NCBI GenBank assembly: GCA_902801295.1
Contig: CADCHN010000022.1
Coordinates: 1 to 37,187, forward strand
Length of the DNA stretch: 37,187 bases
Origin: Oscillospiraceae bacterium
GTDB lineage: Bacteria; Bacillota; Clostridia; Oscillospirales; Oscillospiraceae
Direction: 5' to 3'
Shown here: positions 22,553 through 31,446 of the stretch, one piece after another
Position numbering within the stretch: the first letter of the stretch is position 1
Layout: each line of letters starts with the position of its first letter
The notes under the pieces: model-generated
What the model was told of the DNA's origin: nothing
Database searches by the model: none
What the model saw: the letters and a program-made list of their open reading frames with translations, nothing else
Translations under genes and position numbers: made by a program

Positions 22553-23995
22553 ATGGATATGCAGAACATTCCGGCCTGTCCGCACGCCAAGCGCTGCGGC
22601 GGCTGCCAGTATCAGGGGCTCGACTACGCCGAACAGCTTGCGAAAAAGCAGGCGCAGGCGGAGGCTCTCTTCGGCTCCTTCGCGCCCGTCGCGCCGATCC
22701 TCGGCGCCGAAGAGCCCTTACATTATAGAAATAAAGTGCACGCCGCCTTCGGCTTCGATCCGCAGCGCCGCGTCGTCTCCGGCGTCTACCAGCCGGGCAG
22801 CCACGTGATCGTCCCGGTGGGCGACTGCCTCATCGAGGACGAGACCGCCGACCGCGTCATCGCCGCGATCCGCGCGCTGCTGCCGAAGCTGAAGATCCCG
22901 GTCTATGACGAGCGCCGCGGCAGCGGCTGGCTGCGGCATGTGCTGGTGCGGCGCGGCTTCGCCACGGGAGAGCTGATGGTGGTACTGGTAGCGGTGTCGC
23001 CGGTTTTCAAGAACCAGAAGGCCTTTCTTGCGGAGCTGCTGGCCGCCTTTCCCGCCATCCGCACCGTGGTGCTGAATGTAAACGACCGCTTCGGCCCCGT
23101 GGTGCTCGGGCCGAAGAGCAAAGTGCTCTGCGGCGACGGGAATATCGAGGATATCCTCTGCTCGCTGCGCTTTCGCCTCTCCCCCACAGCCTTTTACCAG
23201 ATCAACAGCGCCCAGTGCGAAAAGCTCTACGCGAAGGTGATCGAATTTGCCGCTCTCACCGGCGCGGAGACGGTGCTCGACGCCTACTGCGGCGTCGGCA
23301 CGATCGGGCTCTGCGCAGCGGCACAGGCCAAACAGGTCATCGGCGTCGAGCTCAACCGCGAGGCCGTGCGGGACGCCATTGCCAACGCGAAGCTCAACGG
23401 CGTGAAAAACGCCTGGTTCACCGCCGGGGACGCCGGGGAATATATGGAGGGGATGCTGCGCGCCGGGCAGCGGCCGGACGTGGTACTGATGGACCCGCCG
23501 CGCGCAGGCAGCGACCGGCGCTTCCTCGACGCGCTCATCCGCTGCGCGCCGCCTCGCGTGGTCTACGTCTCCTGCGGGCCGGACACGCTGCGCCGCGACC
23601 TCGAGATCCTCACCCGCGGCGGCTACCGCGTCGAGGCCGTCCAGCCGGTGGACATGTTCCCGTTCACGGAGCATATCGAGACGGTATGCCTTTTGTCCAA
23701 ACTTTCTGAAGCCAAGAATCACATCAGTGTGAAGGTCGATATGGATGAGATGGACTTGACAGCAGCGGAGAGTAAGGCGACCTATCAGGAAATCCAGGAA
23801 TGGGTACAGGAGAAGTACGGGTTTCATGTTAGTCATTTGAATATCGCGAAGACCAAGCGGAAATGTGGGATTATAGAGCGGCAGAATTATAACCTGCCGA
23901 AGAGCGATGAAAGCCGGTCACCGGAGACACCGAAGGAAAAGGAAGAAGCCATTATCGAGGCATTTAAGGCGTTTCAGATGATTAAACAAGAATGA
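22553..23995 (+). CDS. rlmD: 23S rRNA (uracil-5-)-methyltransferase RlmD/RlmCD with foreign C-terminal tail
   Basis: Makes 5-methyluridine in 23S rRNA with S-adenosylmethionine. Iron-sulfur cysteines CPHAKRCGGC near residue 9 with a later Cys in VGDCLIED; SAM motif DAYCGVGTIGL; DPPRAG; catalytic Cys in YVSCGPDTLRRDL; normal end FPFTEHIETVCLLSK at about residue 383. The frame then runs on for about 97 residues (KATYQEIQEW, CGIIERQNYNLPKS, EAFKAFQMI) that are not part of the enzyme, with a different, more AT-rich codon use. Tails of this type follow ...ETVCLLS in genes of Clostridia next to integrative elements, where integration replaces the native gene end. ATG at 22553 (alternative 22559); GGTGG is the only ribosome-binding site. 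The tail runs directly into a recombinase remnant. Function is probably kept, since all catalytic motifs precede the junction. Confidence 0.88.
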   Translation: MDMQNIPACPHAKRCGGCQYQGLDYAEQLAKKQAQAEALFGSFAPVAPILGAEEPLHYRNKVHAAFGFDPQRRVVSGVYQPGSHVIVPVGDCLIEDETADRVIAAIRALLPKLKIPVYDERRGSGWLRHVLVRRGFATGELMVVLVAVSPVFKNQKAFLAELLAAFPAIRTVVLNVNDRFGPVVLGPKSKVLCGDGNIEDILCSLRFRLSPTAFYQINSAQCEKLYAKVIEFAALTGAETVLDAYCGVGTIGLCAAAQAKQVIGVELNREAVRDAIANAKLNGVKNAWFTAGDAGEYMEGMLRAGQRPDVVLMDPPRAGSDRRFLDALIRCAPPRVVYVSCGPDTLRRDLEILTRGGYRVEAVQPVDMFPFTEHIETVCLLSKLSEAKNHISVKVDMDEMDLTAAESKATYQEIQEWVQEKYGFHVSHLNIAKTKRKCGIIERQNYNLPKSDESRSPETPKEKEEAIIEAFKAFQMIKQE

Positions 23996-25114
23996 AAAAC
24001 ATATATCGGCGCCAATGGTCTTGCCAAATATCTTGAAAATCATGGAATCCATAAGATTGCCCGTCATAATGGAAAAAATCCGCTGTTTGATTCCGCATTA
24101 ATCCGCCGAATCATCAAGAACCCGGTATACTGCGGAAAGATTGCCTACGGTCGCCGGAAGACGGAGAAGGTGCATGGAACCCGCAATGAATACAGGCTGG
24201 TTGAGCAGGATGATTATCTGGTGGTGGATGGTCTGCATGAGGGGATCGTATCGGAAGAACTTTGGAATCAGGCTCAGGTCAAGATGATCGCCCAGGCAAA
24301 GAAATACGAGCATGTGAACAAGGCGAAGGATACGAAGACACACCTTCTGTCAGGCCTTGTAAAATGCCCTGTATGCGGCGCTGGCATGTACGGGAATAAA
24401 AGTATCAAGCATCGGAAGGACGGGTCAAAATATAAGGATTTTTACTATTACGGCTGCAAGCACAGGACGATGACGCGCGGTCATAAATGTGATTATAAGA
24501 AACAGATCCAGGAGGAGGTCCTGGATGCATCCGTAGTCGAGATCATTACGAAGCTTGTCTCGACTCCGCGCTTTGCCTCGCTCATCCAGGAAAAGATCAA
24601 TATGAAGGTGGACACCACGGCCATCGATCAGGAGATTAAGGCACTGGAAAAACAGCTGAAGCAGTCCTACGCCATGAAACGGAAGACTCTGGAAGAGATT
24701 GAACAGCTGGATCCGGATGACCGTCATTATAACCGCCGCAAGGCTGACCTGGATGACCGCTTGTACCGGATGTATGATAAGATCGACGACCAGGAACAGC
24801 GCCTCATAGAGGCAAGGGCGAAGAAGCAGTCCATCGAGTCCGAAAAGGTTACCGGGGATAACATCTACAAGATTCTGATCTATTTCGATAAGTTCTATAA
24901 GCTGATGAATGAGGAAGAGCAGAGGAAGCTGATGGAGACCCTCATCGAAGAGATCCAGATTTACAAAGAGCGGCAGCCCAGCGGACAGTGGCTCAAATCG
25001 ATCACCTTCCGCCTGCCGATCATCGACAGCGATATAAGCACGCCGATAGGAAAAGGTTTGGACAGTGATTCACATGTGGAAACGGTGGTGAACCTTCAAA
25101 TAGGAGAAGCATGA
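23671..25114 (+). mobile_element. Scar of an integrative element in the 3' end of rlmD
   Basis: From the rlmD end (CATATCGAGACGGT, 23672-23685) to the recombinase end (CATGTGGAAACGGT, 25073-25086), two related sequences encoding H-I/V-E-T-V. They look like the two attachment ends of an element that used rlmD. Only the gene tail at one end and the recombinase C-terminus at the other remain; the cargo and recombinase catalytic domain are missing between about 23990 and 24000. Confidence 0.65.
23996..25114 (+). pseudogene. Large serine recombinase, N-terminal catalytic part deleted
   Basis: About 370 residues of the C-terminal part of a TnpX/TndX-type recombinase: recombinase domain end (RRIIKNPVYCGKIAYGRRK), zinc beta-ribbon (CPVCGAGMYG and a later YYYGCKH...HKC), long coiled coil (IDQEIKALEKQLKQ ... 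EEIEQLDPDD), and a C-terminus DSHVETVVNLQ. The catalytic Ser and dimer domain are absent: the frame is entered just after the TGA that ends the rlmD tail, which is in the same frame. An ATG at 24170 with GGAGAAGG just before it could give a 314-residue product, but it could not recombine DNA. The codon use is clearly more AT-rich than that of rlmD or the GNAT genes. Confidence 0.9.
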
Positions 25115-25116
25115 TT

Positions 25117-25725
25117 ATGGAAGCTTTTTATTTTGAGCGTCCCTCGATGCGCCGGAAAAATGATATTGTCGATTATATCAATGAATTTACCGCTTACCAG
25201 TCGGAGATCAACGGCTCCGGATCGCTGGACAAAATACGGGAAGGCAGCTCCTTTGAGCAGGCGCTTGAACGCTGCCTCCGGCTGGAAAACGAGGAATATG
25301 CAGCATCCGTCGGGCGCTGCCCGGGAAAGACTTTTCTTCTCCTGCGCCGCTCCGACGACAGGCTGATCGGCACGATCAACGTCCGTTGGAAGCTGAACGA
25401 GCCAATGCTTCGCTTCGGCGGGCATATCGGATATGCGATCCGGCCGACGGAGCGAAGGAAGGGCTGCGCCAGGCTCATTCTCTATATGGGTCTTCAAGAG
25501 GCGCTAAAGCTCGGTCTCGAACGGGTGATGCTGGGCTGTGATGTCAAAAACATCGGATCGGACAAATGCATCCGGGCTCTGGGCGGTGTGCTGGAGCGCT
25601 GTGAACTTGATCCGTATGACGGTATGCTGTCGAATATCTATTGGATCGACGTAAAGGCCTCATTGGAGACGTACCGCAGCGTCTATGAACCTCTGATCGT
25701 CGATTCAAGGAGGGTGCAGCCATGA
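25117..25725 (+). CDS. GNAT-family N-acetyltransferase
   Basis: About 202 residues with the acetyl-CoA fold of the YjaB/RimJ-like group: GGHIGYAIRPTERRKGCA is the pyrophosphate-binding motif A, preceded by LIGTINVRW and followed by MLGCDVKNIGSDKCIRALGGVLER. Substrate unknown. Start uncertain: ATG 25111 and ATG 25117 are in frame, 4 and 10 nt after AGGAG; the ATG at 25111 overlaps the recombinase stop. It overlaps the next acetyltransferase by ATGA, so the pair is translationally coupled. Confidence 0.85.
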   Translation: MEAFYFERPSMRRKNDIVDYINEFTAYQSEINGSGSLDKIREGSSFEQALERCLRLENEEYAASVGRCPGKTFLLLRRSDDRLIGTINVRWKLNEPMLRFGGHIGYAIRPTERRKGCARLILYMGLQEALKLGLERVMLGCDVKNIGSDKCIRALGGVLERCELDPYDGMLSNIYWIDVKASLETYRSVYEPLIVDSRRVQP

Positions 25726-26240
25726 TCGACCGCATCGAAACCGAACACCTGATCCTGCGCAAGGCTGAACTGAGGGATCTCGACCTCATCTGGAACCGGG
25801 TCTGGCGGGATGAGCGCCTCGCCGCGATGATGCTCTGGACGCCGACGCTCACGCGGGAAGACGCGCAAGCGCGCCTTCAGCGCACAATGGCCTATCAGCG
25901 CGACAACTACGGCTACTTCGTCTGCCTCAAGACGACGGACGAGCCGATCGGCTTCGGCGGCTGCCGGGAGATCGCGCCGGGCGAGTGGGACGAGACAGGG
26001 CTTTGCATCGCGGTGGACTGGCAGGGCCGCGGCTATGGCAAAGAGACGCTGCGTGCGCTGGTCGGTCTCGCCTTCCGCGAGCTCGGCGGCCGGGTTTTCC
26101 ATGCCGGCTGCTTCCATGAAAACATTGCCTCCGCCGCGACGATCCGAAGCTGCGGCTTTGTCTATGTGAACAGCCATCCCGAAACGCGCGAGCGCGACGG
26201 CTTCGAGTACCTGTGCGACTGTTATGAGCTGAGACGATAG
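25722..26240 (+). CDS. GNAT-family N-acetyltransferase, RimJ/RimL type
   Basis: 172 residues. It opens with IETEHLILRKAELRDLDLIW, typical of the RimJ/RimL/SpeG-like group, then IGFGGCREI, the acetyl-CoA loop VDWQGRGYGKETLRALV and HENIASAATIRSCGF. These enzymes acetylate protein N-termini, antibiotics or small amines; the target cannot be named. The start ATG overlaps the stop of the preceding acetyltransferase. Confidence 0.9.
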   Translation: MIDRIETEHLILRKAELRDLDLIWNRVWRDERLAAMMLWTPTLTREDAQARLQRTMAYQRDNYGYFVCLKTTDEPIGFGGCREIAPGEWDETGLCIAVDWQGRGYGKETLRALVGLAFRELGGRVFHAGCFHENIASAATIRSCGFVYVNSHPETRERDGFEYLCDCYELRR

Positions 26241-26267
26241 CTCCGTTTGTCCCCGTGCAACAAAGCC

Positions 26268-26296
26268 TTGCCAAAGCGCGCGGAGAAGATTATATT
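26268..26296 (+). promoter_or_regulatory. Predicted msrA promoter
   Basis: TTGCCA (26268-26273), 17-bp spacer, TATATT (26291-26296), 30 bp before the msrA start. Confidence 0.6.
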
Positions 26297-26326
26297 GATA
26301 GTAAATTCAACCGGGGAGGAATCCTG

Positions 26327-26815
26327 ATGAAAACGATTTATCTGGCCGGCGGCTGCTTCTGGGGCACGCAAAAGTTCTTCGATCAGTTCGACGGCGTTGT
26401 TGAAACCGAGGTGGGCTACGCCAACGGCCCCACGGCTGATCCCAGCTATCAGGACGTCTGCGCCGACAGCGGCCACGCCGAGACCGTGCGCATCGTCTAC
26501 GACGAAAACCGCATCAGCCTGACGGAGCTGCTCGACAGCTTTTTCCTCGCCGTCGATCCGCTGTCGGTGAACCGGCAGGGGCCGGACGAGGGCGTGCAGT
26601 ACCGCAGCGGCGTCTACTATACCGAGGCGTCCCAGCTGCCGGAGATCGAGGCGCGGATGCGCCGCGAGGAAGAACAGCGCGGGCAGAAGCTCGCCGTGGA
26701 GCTTTTGCCGCTGCAGAACTTCTACCCCGCCGAGGAATACCATCAGAAATACCTGGACAAGAACCCGACAGGCTACTGTCACCTGCCGCGGCATCTTCTC
26801 CATCTGAAGAAGTAA
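26327..26815 (+). CDS. msrA: Peptide-methionine (S)-S-oxide reductase MsrA
   Basis: Repairs oxidised methionine (S-sulfoxide) in proteins. 162 residues. Catalytic Cys10 in GGCFWGTQ, the VGYANG segment, and a resolving-type Cys in GYCHL near the C-terminus, where other MsrAs carry their recycling cysteines. ATG at 26327 follows GGGGAGGA. The protease gene begins 12 nt downstream with its own AAGGAG site, so the two are probably co-transcribed. Confidence 0.95.
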   Translation: MKTIYLAGGCFWGTQKFFDQFDGVVETEVGYANGPTADPSYQDVCADSGHAETVRIVYDENRISLTELLDSFFLAVDPLSVNRQGPDEGVQYRSGVYYTEASQLPEIEARMRREEEQRGQKLAVELLPLQNFYPAEEYHQKYLDKNPTGYCHLPRHLLHLKK

Positions 26816-26827
26816 GGAGCGAACAAC

Positions 26828-29332
26828 ATGCCAGACAACAGACCGAACAGCAGACAACGCAGGGTCACCGGCCAGGGGGCCGGCGTGCATCGCCGCGGCG
26901 AGGGCCTGGGCACCGGCCCGGTCGGCAGCGGCAGCAATCCGAACGGCCAGCAGTACACGGGCGCGCAGCGCGGCTATACCGACAGCGGCACGACCCGCGC
27001 CGGCGGGCGCAGAAGCCCGCTGATGATCCTCATCCTTGTCGCCCTGCTCCTCTTCGGCGGCGGCAGCGGCCTGGGCAATCTCCTGGGTCTTTTCGGCGGC
27101 GGGACCGTCGCGCCGAGCGGCCAGGGCAGCCAGAGCGGCACGAGCGCCTATGACTCGCTGCTTCCCGGCGCGGGCGGCCAGTCCGGCACGCAGAGCCAGC
27201 AAAGCCCGCAGAGCCAGGATCTGCCCTCTCTCGGCAGTCTCCTGATGGGCGGCGGCAGCAGCTGGACCGGCGGCGGCAGCAGCTCCTGGAGCGGCAGCGT
27301 CAACACCGGCAGGCTCGACCGCAGCGTCTCCCCCGACGCGCGCGAGAAATTCACGCAGATCCGCGGCGACGGCAGCGACAAGGTGACCGTGATGGTCTAT
27401 ATGTGCGGCACCGACCTGGAGTCGCGCAGCGCGATGGCCTCCCGCGACCTTGGCGAGATGGGCCAGGCCACGCTCGGCGACAATCTGAACCTGCTGGTGT
27501 GCACCGGCGGCTGCAAACAGTGGCAGACCCGCGGCATCCGCACCGACGTCAACCAGATCTTCCAGATCAAGGACGGCTACCTCAAGGATACCGGCCGGAC
27601 CGCCGGCAGCGGCTCAATGACCGATCCGAACACGCTTTTGAGCTTCATCCGCTACTGCACGGATACCTACCCTGCCAACCGCTATGAGCTGATTCTCTGG
27701 GATCACGGCGGCGGCTCCATTTCCGGCTACGGCTACGACGAGAAGAACCCGGCCAGCGGCTCGATGTCTCTCGGGTCGCTTGCGCAGGCGCTGCGGGCCG
27801 GCGGCGTACGCTATGACTTCATCGGCTTTGACGCCTGCCTGATGGCCACCGTGGAGAACGCCTCCATGCTCTCCGACTATGCCGACTACCTGATCGCCTC
27901 CGAGGAGACCGAGCCCGGCGTCGGCTGGTATTACACCAACTGGCTGACGGCCCTCGGCGCCGATCCCTCGATGGCCACGCTGGACGTCGGCAAGCAGATC
28001 GTCGACGATTTCATCAGCTTCTGCAGCCAGAAGTGCCCCGGCCAGCCGACGACGCTGTCCGTCGTCGACCTCTCGGAGCTCGGCGAGACGCTGCCCGCCG
28101 AGATGAAGGCCTTTTCCGCCGATCTGAAGGACAAGATCACCGGCGGCGACTACCAGAGCGTGTCCACCGCCCGCGGCAACAGCAAGGAATTTGCCAGCTC
28201 CACGCGCATCGACCAGATCGACTTTGTGGACTTTGCCGAGCGCATCGGCAGCAGCGAGGCTCAAACGCTCTCCCGGGTGCTGCGCGGCGCCATCAAGTAT
28301 AACCGCACCGGCTCAAACGTCACGAACGCCTACGGCCTGTCGGTCTACTTCCCGCTCAAGAAGCTGTCCACCGTAGACAAGGCCGTCAAGGCTTACAACG
28401 CGATGGGCATGGACGAGGACTACGCCGACTGCATCCGCGCCTTCGCAAGCCTGGAGGCCGGCGGCCAGGTCTCGACCGGCGGCAACGCCAACAACCCCTA
28501 TGCCTCTCTGATGGGCGACTTTGCTTCCGTTGGCTCTGCCTCCGGCAGCGCCGGCATGGACGACATCAGCAGCCTGCTCAACGCCGCCATGTCCGGGGAT
28601 CTGAGCAGCCTGCTCGGTCTCGGCAGCGCCGACTTCTTCTCCGGCCGCTCGATGCCCGACACCGAGGCCGCGGCCGCCTATCTCGCGGCCAACCGTTTCG
28701 ATCCCTCCCTGCTTTTCTGGCAGCGCAACATCGACGGAAACTATGTGATCTCCATCGACGAGGCGCAGTGGAGCCTCGTGCAGGACGTGGCGCTGAACCT
28801 CTTTTACGACGACGGCGAGGGCTACGTGGATCTGGGTCTCGACAACGTTTTCTCCTTTGACGACAACGGCAACCTCCTGCCCGACCGCAGCGGCGCCTGG
28901 CTCTCGCTGAATAACCAGCCCGTGGCCTACTACTATATGGGCAGCGCCGAGACCGAGGACGGCGGCAGCGCCATGATGGGCTATGTGCCCGCGCTGCTGA
29001 ACGACCAGCGGGTGCGCCTGATCGTCATCTTTGACGGCGAGCATCCCACCGGCTTTGTCGCCGGCGCCGAGCCCGCCTATACCGCGGAGGAGACCGATAC
29101 CGTCTCCCGCGGCCTCATCGAGCTGCAGGACGGCGACCGCCTGGACTTCCTCTGCGATTTCTACAGCTACGACGGCGTGTATCAGGACAGCTACTTCCTG
29201 GGCGAGCCGCTTATCGTTGACGGCGCGCTGGCCGTCAGCGACACGCTGCTCGGCGGCAGCGTCCGCGTCCTCTATCGCTTCACCGACATCTACCGGCAGC
29301 ACTACTGGTCGGAGGTCCTGCCCGAGGACTGA
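26828..29332 (+). CDS. Clostripain-family (C11) cysteine protease, membrane anchored
   Basis: 834 residues. A cytoplasmic, glycine/serine-rich N-terminus is followed by one membrane helix at about 64-80 (LMILILVALLLF), a low-complexity G/S/Q linker to about 175, and a C11 domain with catalytic His293 (LWDHGGG) and Cys337 (GFDACLMA), as in clostripain and gingipain relatives. The region from about 370 includes GLSVYFPLKK, usual for C11 proteins, then a C-terminal part of about 270 residues of unknown fold. C11 enzymes often cut after Arg or Lys and can self-process; whether this is a digestive or a processing enzyme is not visible. It follows msrA and ends at a strong terminator. Confidence 0.9.
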   Translation: MPDNRPNSRQRRVTGQGAGVHRRGEGLGTGPVGSGSNPNGQQYTGAQRGYTDSGTTRAGGRRSPLMILILVALLLFGGGSGLGNLLGLFGGGTVAPSGQGSQSGTSAYDSLLPGAGGQSGTQSQQSPQSQDLPSLGSLLMGGGSSWTGGGSSSWSGSVNTGRLDRSVSPDAREKFTQIRGDGSDKVTVMVYMCGTDLESRSAMASRDLGEMGQATLGDNLNLLVCTGGCKQWQTRGIRTDVNQIFQIKDGYLKDTGRTAGSGSMTDPNTLLSFIRYCTDTYPANRYELILWDHGGGSISGYGYDEKNPASGSMSLGSLAQALRAGGVRYDFIGFDACLMATVENASMLSDYADYLIASEETEPGVGWYYTNWLTALGADPSMATLDVGKQIVDDFISFCSQKCPGQPTTLSVVDLSELGETLPAEMKAFSADLKDKITGGDYQSVSTARGNSKEFASSTRIDQIDFVDFAERIGSSEAQTLSRVLRGAIKYNRTGSNVTNAYGLSVYFPLKKLSTVDKAVKAYNAMGMDEDYADCIRAFASLEAGGQVSTGGNANNPYASLMGDFASVGSASGSAGMDDISSLLNAAMSGDLSSLLGLGSADFFSGRSMPDTEAAAAYLAANRFDPSLLFWQRNIDGNYVISIDEAQWSLVQDVALNLFYDDGEGYVDLGLDNVFSFDDNGNLLPDRSGAWLSLNNQPVAYYYMGSAETEDGGSAMMGYVPALLNDQRVRLIVIFDGEHPTGFVAGAEPAYTAEETDTVSRGLIELQDGDRLDFLCDFYSYDGVYQDSYFLGEPLIVDGALAVSDTLLGGSVRVLYRFTDIYRQHYWSEVLPED

Positions 29333-29350
29333 TATCCGGGACAACGCAAG

Positions 29351-29390
29351 AGCGGGGGAACCGAGTTTCGGTTCCCCCGCTCATTTTTAT
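29351..29390. terminator. Bidirectional terminator
   Basis: 14-bp perfect stem (29351-29364 / 29368-29381) with a GTT loop and T-rich tail. It lies between the convergent protease and export-protein genes. Confidence 0.9.
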
Positions 29391-29405
29391 TGTCTGTTTC
29401 TCATA

Positions 29406-29885
29406 TTAAAAGATATAACTCACGCCGTAGGTGAGGCCCAGGACGATGGCCGCCGCGATCAGCACGCCGAGGATAATGGCCGGCAGCGCGTCGCGCATCC
29501 GCAGGCCCAGCACCGCGGCCACCAGCGCGCCGGTCCAGGCGCCGGTGCCCGGCAGCGGGATCGCCACCAGCAGGCACAGACCGAGAGCGCCGTATTTTTT
29601 CACCTTTTCGCCCTTGTGCTCGGCCTTGTTCTCCATGCCGCTGATCCAGGCGTCCAGTCCCGCGCTCTTGCGCCGCAGCCAGGCGAAGACCCGGCGGACG
29701 TAGACGATGATGACCGGCACCGGGAAGAGATTTCCCAGGATCGCGGCCGCCGCGGCCGCGTGGTAGTCCAGTCCCAGCGACACCCCGTAAGGAATTCCGG
29801 CGCGCAGTTCCAGCACCGGCACCATGGATATGAAAAATGTCTGCAGCAGTCTGCCGACCGTGCTCTCTGTCAGCCAGGCAAGCAT
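29406..29885 (-). CDS. Small multidrug export family membrane protein (COG2426)
   Basis: 159 residues with about four to five membrane helices. The segment VPVLELRAGIPYG near residue 22 and the IPLPGTGAWTGALVAAVLG segment in the second half are the two conserved re-entrant-like motifs of this family. The family name reflects similarity only; the transported substrate is unknown. ATG at 29885 with GGGAG upstream. Own promoter at 29926-29954. Confidence 0.9.
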   Translation of the reverse strand: MLAWLTESTVGRLLQTFFISMVPVLELRAGIPYGVSLGLDYHAAAAAAILGNLFPVPVIIVYVRRVFAWLRRKSAGLDAWISGMENKAEHKGEKVKKYGALGLCLLVAIPLPGTGAWTGALVAAVLGLRMRDALPAIILGVLIAAAIVLGLTYGVSYIF

Positions 29886-29925
29886 TTCGTATCTCCCGTT
29901 TCAATACTACAATTAGGCTTTGAAC

Positions 29926-29954
29926 AGTATAATCCGCTTTTTTCCGCAAAGCAA
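29926..29954 (-). promoter_or_regulatory. Predicted promoter of the export-protein gene
   Basis: Reverse strand TTGCTT (29949-29954), 17-bp spacer, TATACT (29926-29931). Confidence 0.55.
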
Positions 29955-30021
29955 GGCTTCCACGTAATTTTTAAAGAAATTTCATGTTTTTTACCCGATT
30001 TTTTCCGATTTTGGAAAGGAG

Positions 30022-31431
30022 GTGCGGCGCACGGAGGCTCTCGGCGCCTGGATTCGTCCGCTCAACGACAGCCTGCGCGCCCTGGTCTGGGGGCCGGGGA
30101 TGCTGCTGCTGTACCTGGGGACGGGCGTATGGCTCTCCATCCGCTGCGGCTTTCCGCAGCTCAAGCACTTCGGGCGCGTCCTGCGCGAGACGGCCGGCAG
30201 TCTGCTGCGCCGCCGTCCTCGCGACGAGGGCAAGGGGCTCAGCCCGTTTCAGGCGCTGAGCACCGCGCTGGCCGGCACCGTCGGCACCGGGAACATCGCC
30301 GGCGTGACCGGCGCGATCTTCCTCGGCGGCCCGGGGGCCGTGTTCTGGATGTGGGTTGCCGCCTTCTTCGGCATGTGCACCAAGTTCGCGGAAATCGCAC
30401 TGGCGGTGCGCTTTCGCGTGACGGACGAAGCAGGCAGGCCGCGCGGCGGGCCGATGTATACGATTGAGCGCGGCCTCGGGCCGAAATACCGCCCGCTCGC
30501 CGCCGCCTTTGCGCTTCTGGGGGGACTTGCGAGCTTCGGGATCGGCAACCTCGCCCAGAGCAGCGAAATCACCGCCGCAGCGCAAACGCTCTTCGGCGCG
30601 CCGCCGCCCGTCACGGGACTGCTGCTGAGCGCACTCGTTGCGGCGGTGCTGCTCGGCGGTCAGCGCGGCGTCGGCCGCGTTACCGCGCTGCTGGTGCCGC
30701 TGATGACCGGGCTGTATCTGCTCTGCGCGCTGCCGATCCTGATTCTGCACGTCGCCGAGCTGCCCGGTCTCCTGCATTTGATCGTACGCAGCGCCTTCGG
30801 GCTGCGCGCGGCCGGCGGCGGCGCCTTCGGCTGGACGCTGCGCGCCGCGCTCCGCCAGGGCTTTGCCCGGGGCGTGTTTTCCAACGAGGCCGGACTCGGC
30901 TCGGCGCCGATGGCCCATGCCGCGGCCTCCGGCACGCCCGGCGGGCAGGCGGTCTGGGGCATTTTGGAGGTGCTGATCGACACCTTTGTCGTCTGCACGC
31001 TGACGGCGCTCGTCGTCCTGCTGTCCGGGATCTGGCGCGCGCCCGATGCGGCGGCTGCCCTCCCCTCTCCCGGCGCCGCGGCCTCCGAGGCCTTCCGGCT
31101 CCTGCTCCCGGGCAGCGGCAGGATCATCGCCCTGTGTCTTCTGTTTTTCGCCCTGTCGAGCATCATCGGCTGGGGCTATTACGGCGAGGTCTGCTGGGGC
31201 TATCTCTTCCGCGGCCGCGCGGCGATTGTCGTCTTCCGGCTGCTCTTCTCGCTGCTGTGCCTTGCGGGCGCGCTCGGCTCCGGCACGCTGATGTGGGAGC
31301 TTTCCGACACGCTCAACGGTCTGATGGCGCTGCCGAACCTCATCTCTCTCCTGCTGCTGTCCGGGACGGCCGCCGCGATCTGCGCGGAGCATTTCGCCGC
31401 CCCGGAGCAAAAAGAGACCCCGTCTGCTTAG
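30022..31431 (+). CDS. AGCS-family amino acid carrier (alanine/sodium symporter)
   Basis: Imports alanine or glycine with sodium. About 469 residues with ten to twelve membrane helices. Family signatures: GTVGTGNIAGVTGAIFLGGPGAVFWMW, RGGPMYTIERGLG, and FSNEAGLGSAPMAHA, and the late GWGYYGEVCWGYLF motif. Start problem: AAAGGAGG ends at 30022, on top of the only in-frame GTG; the codon at a normal 8-nt distance is ACG at 30031, where homologues have the Met of an M-T/x-E start. GTG is used here by default. The stop codon lies in the loop of its terminator. Confidence 0.9.
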   Translation: MRRTEALGAWIRPLNDSLRALVWGPGMLLLYLGTGVWLSIRCGFPQLKHFGRVLRETAGSLLRRRPRDEGKGLSPFQALSTALAGTVGTGNIAGVTGAIFLGGPGAVFWMWVAAFFGMCTKFAEIALAVRFRVTDEAGRPRGGPMYTIERGLGPKYRPLAAAFALLGGLASFGIGNLAQSSEITAAAQTLFGAPPPVTGLLLSALVAAVLLGGQRGVGRVTALLVPLMTGLYLLCALPILILHVAELPGLLHLIVRSAFGLRAAGGGAFGWTLRAALRQGFARGVFSNEAGLGSAPMAHAAASGTPGGQAVWGILEVLIDTFVVCTLTALVVLLSGIWRAPDAAAALPSPGAAASEAFRLLLPGSGRIIALCLLFFALSSIIGWGYYGEVCWGYLFRGRAAIVVFRLLFSLLCLAGALGSGTLMWELSDTLNGLMALPNLISLLLLSGTAAAICAEHFAAPEQKETPSA

Positions 31432-31446
31432 CAGACGGGGTGTTTT
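31418..31446. terminator. Terminator overlapping the symporter stop codon
   Basis: 10-bp perfect stem CCCCGTCTGC / GCAGACGGGG (31418-31427 / 31431-31440), loop TTA, then TGTTTT; the A-rich left flank lets it also serve the convergent LRR gene. Confidence 0.88.

Noticed and set aside
24170..25114. Complete functional recombinase
   Set aside because: It lacks the N-terminal catalytic serine domain; only the zinc-ribbon and coiled-coil part is left.
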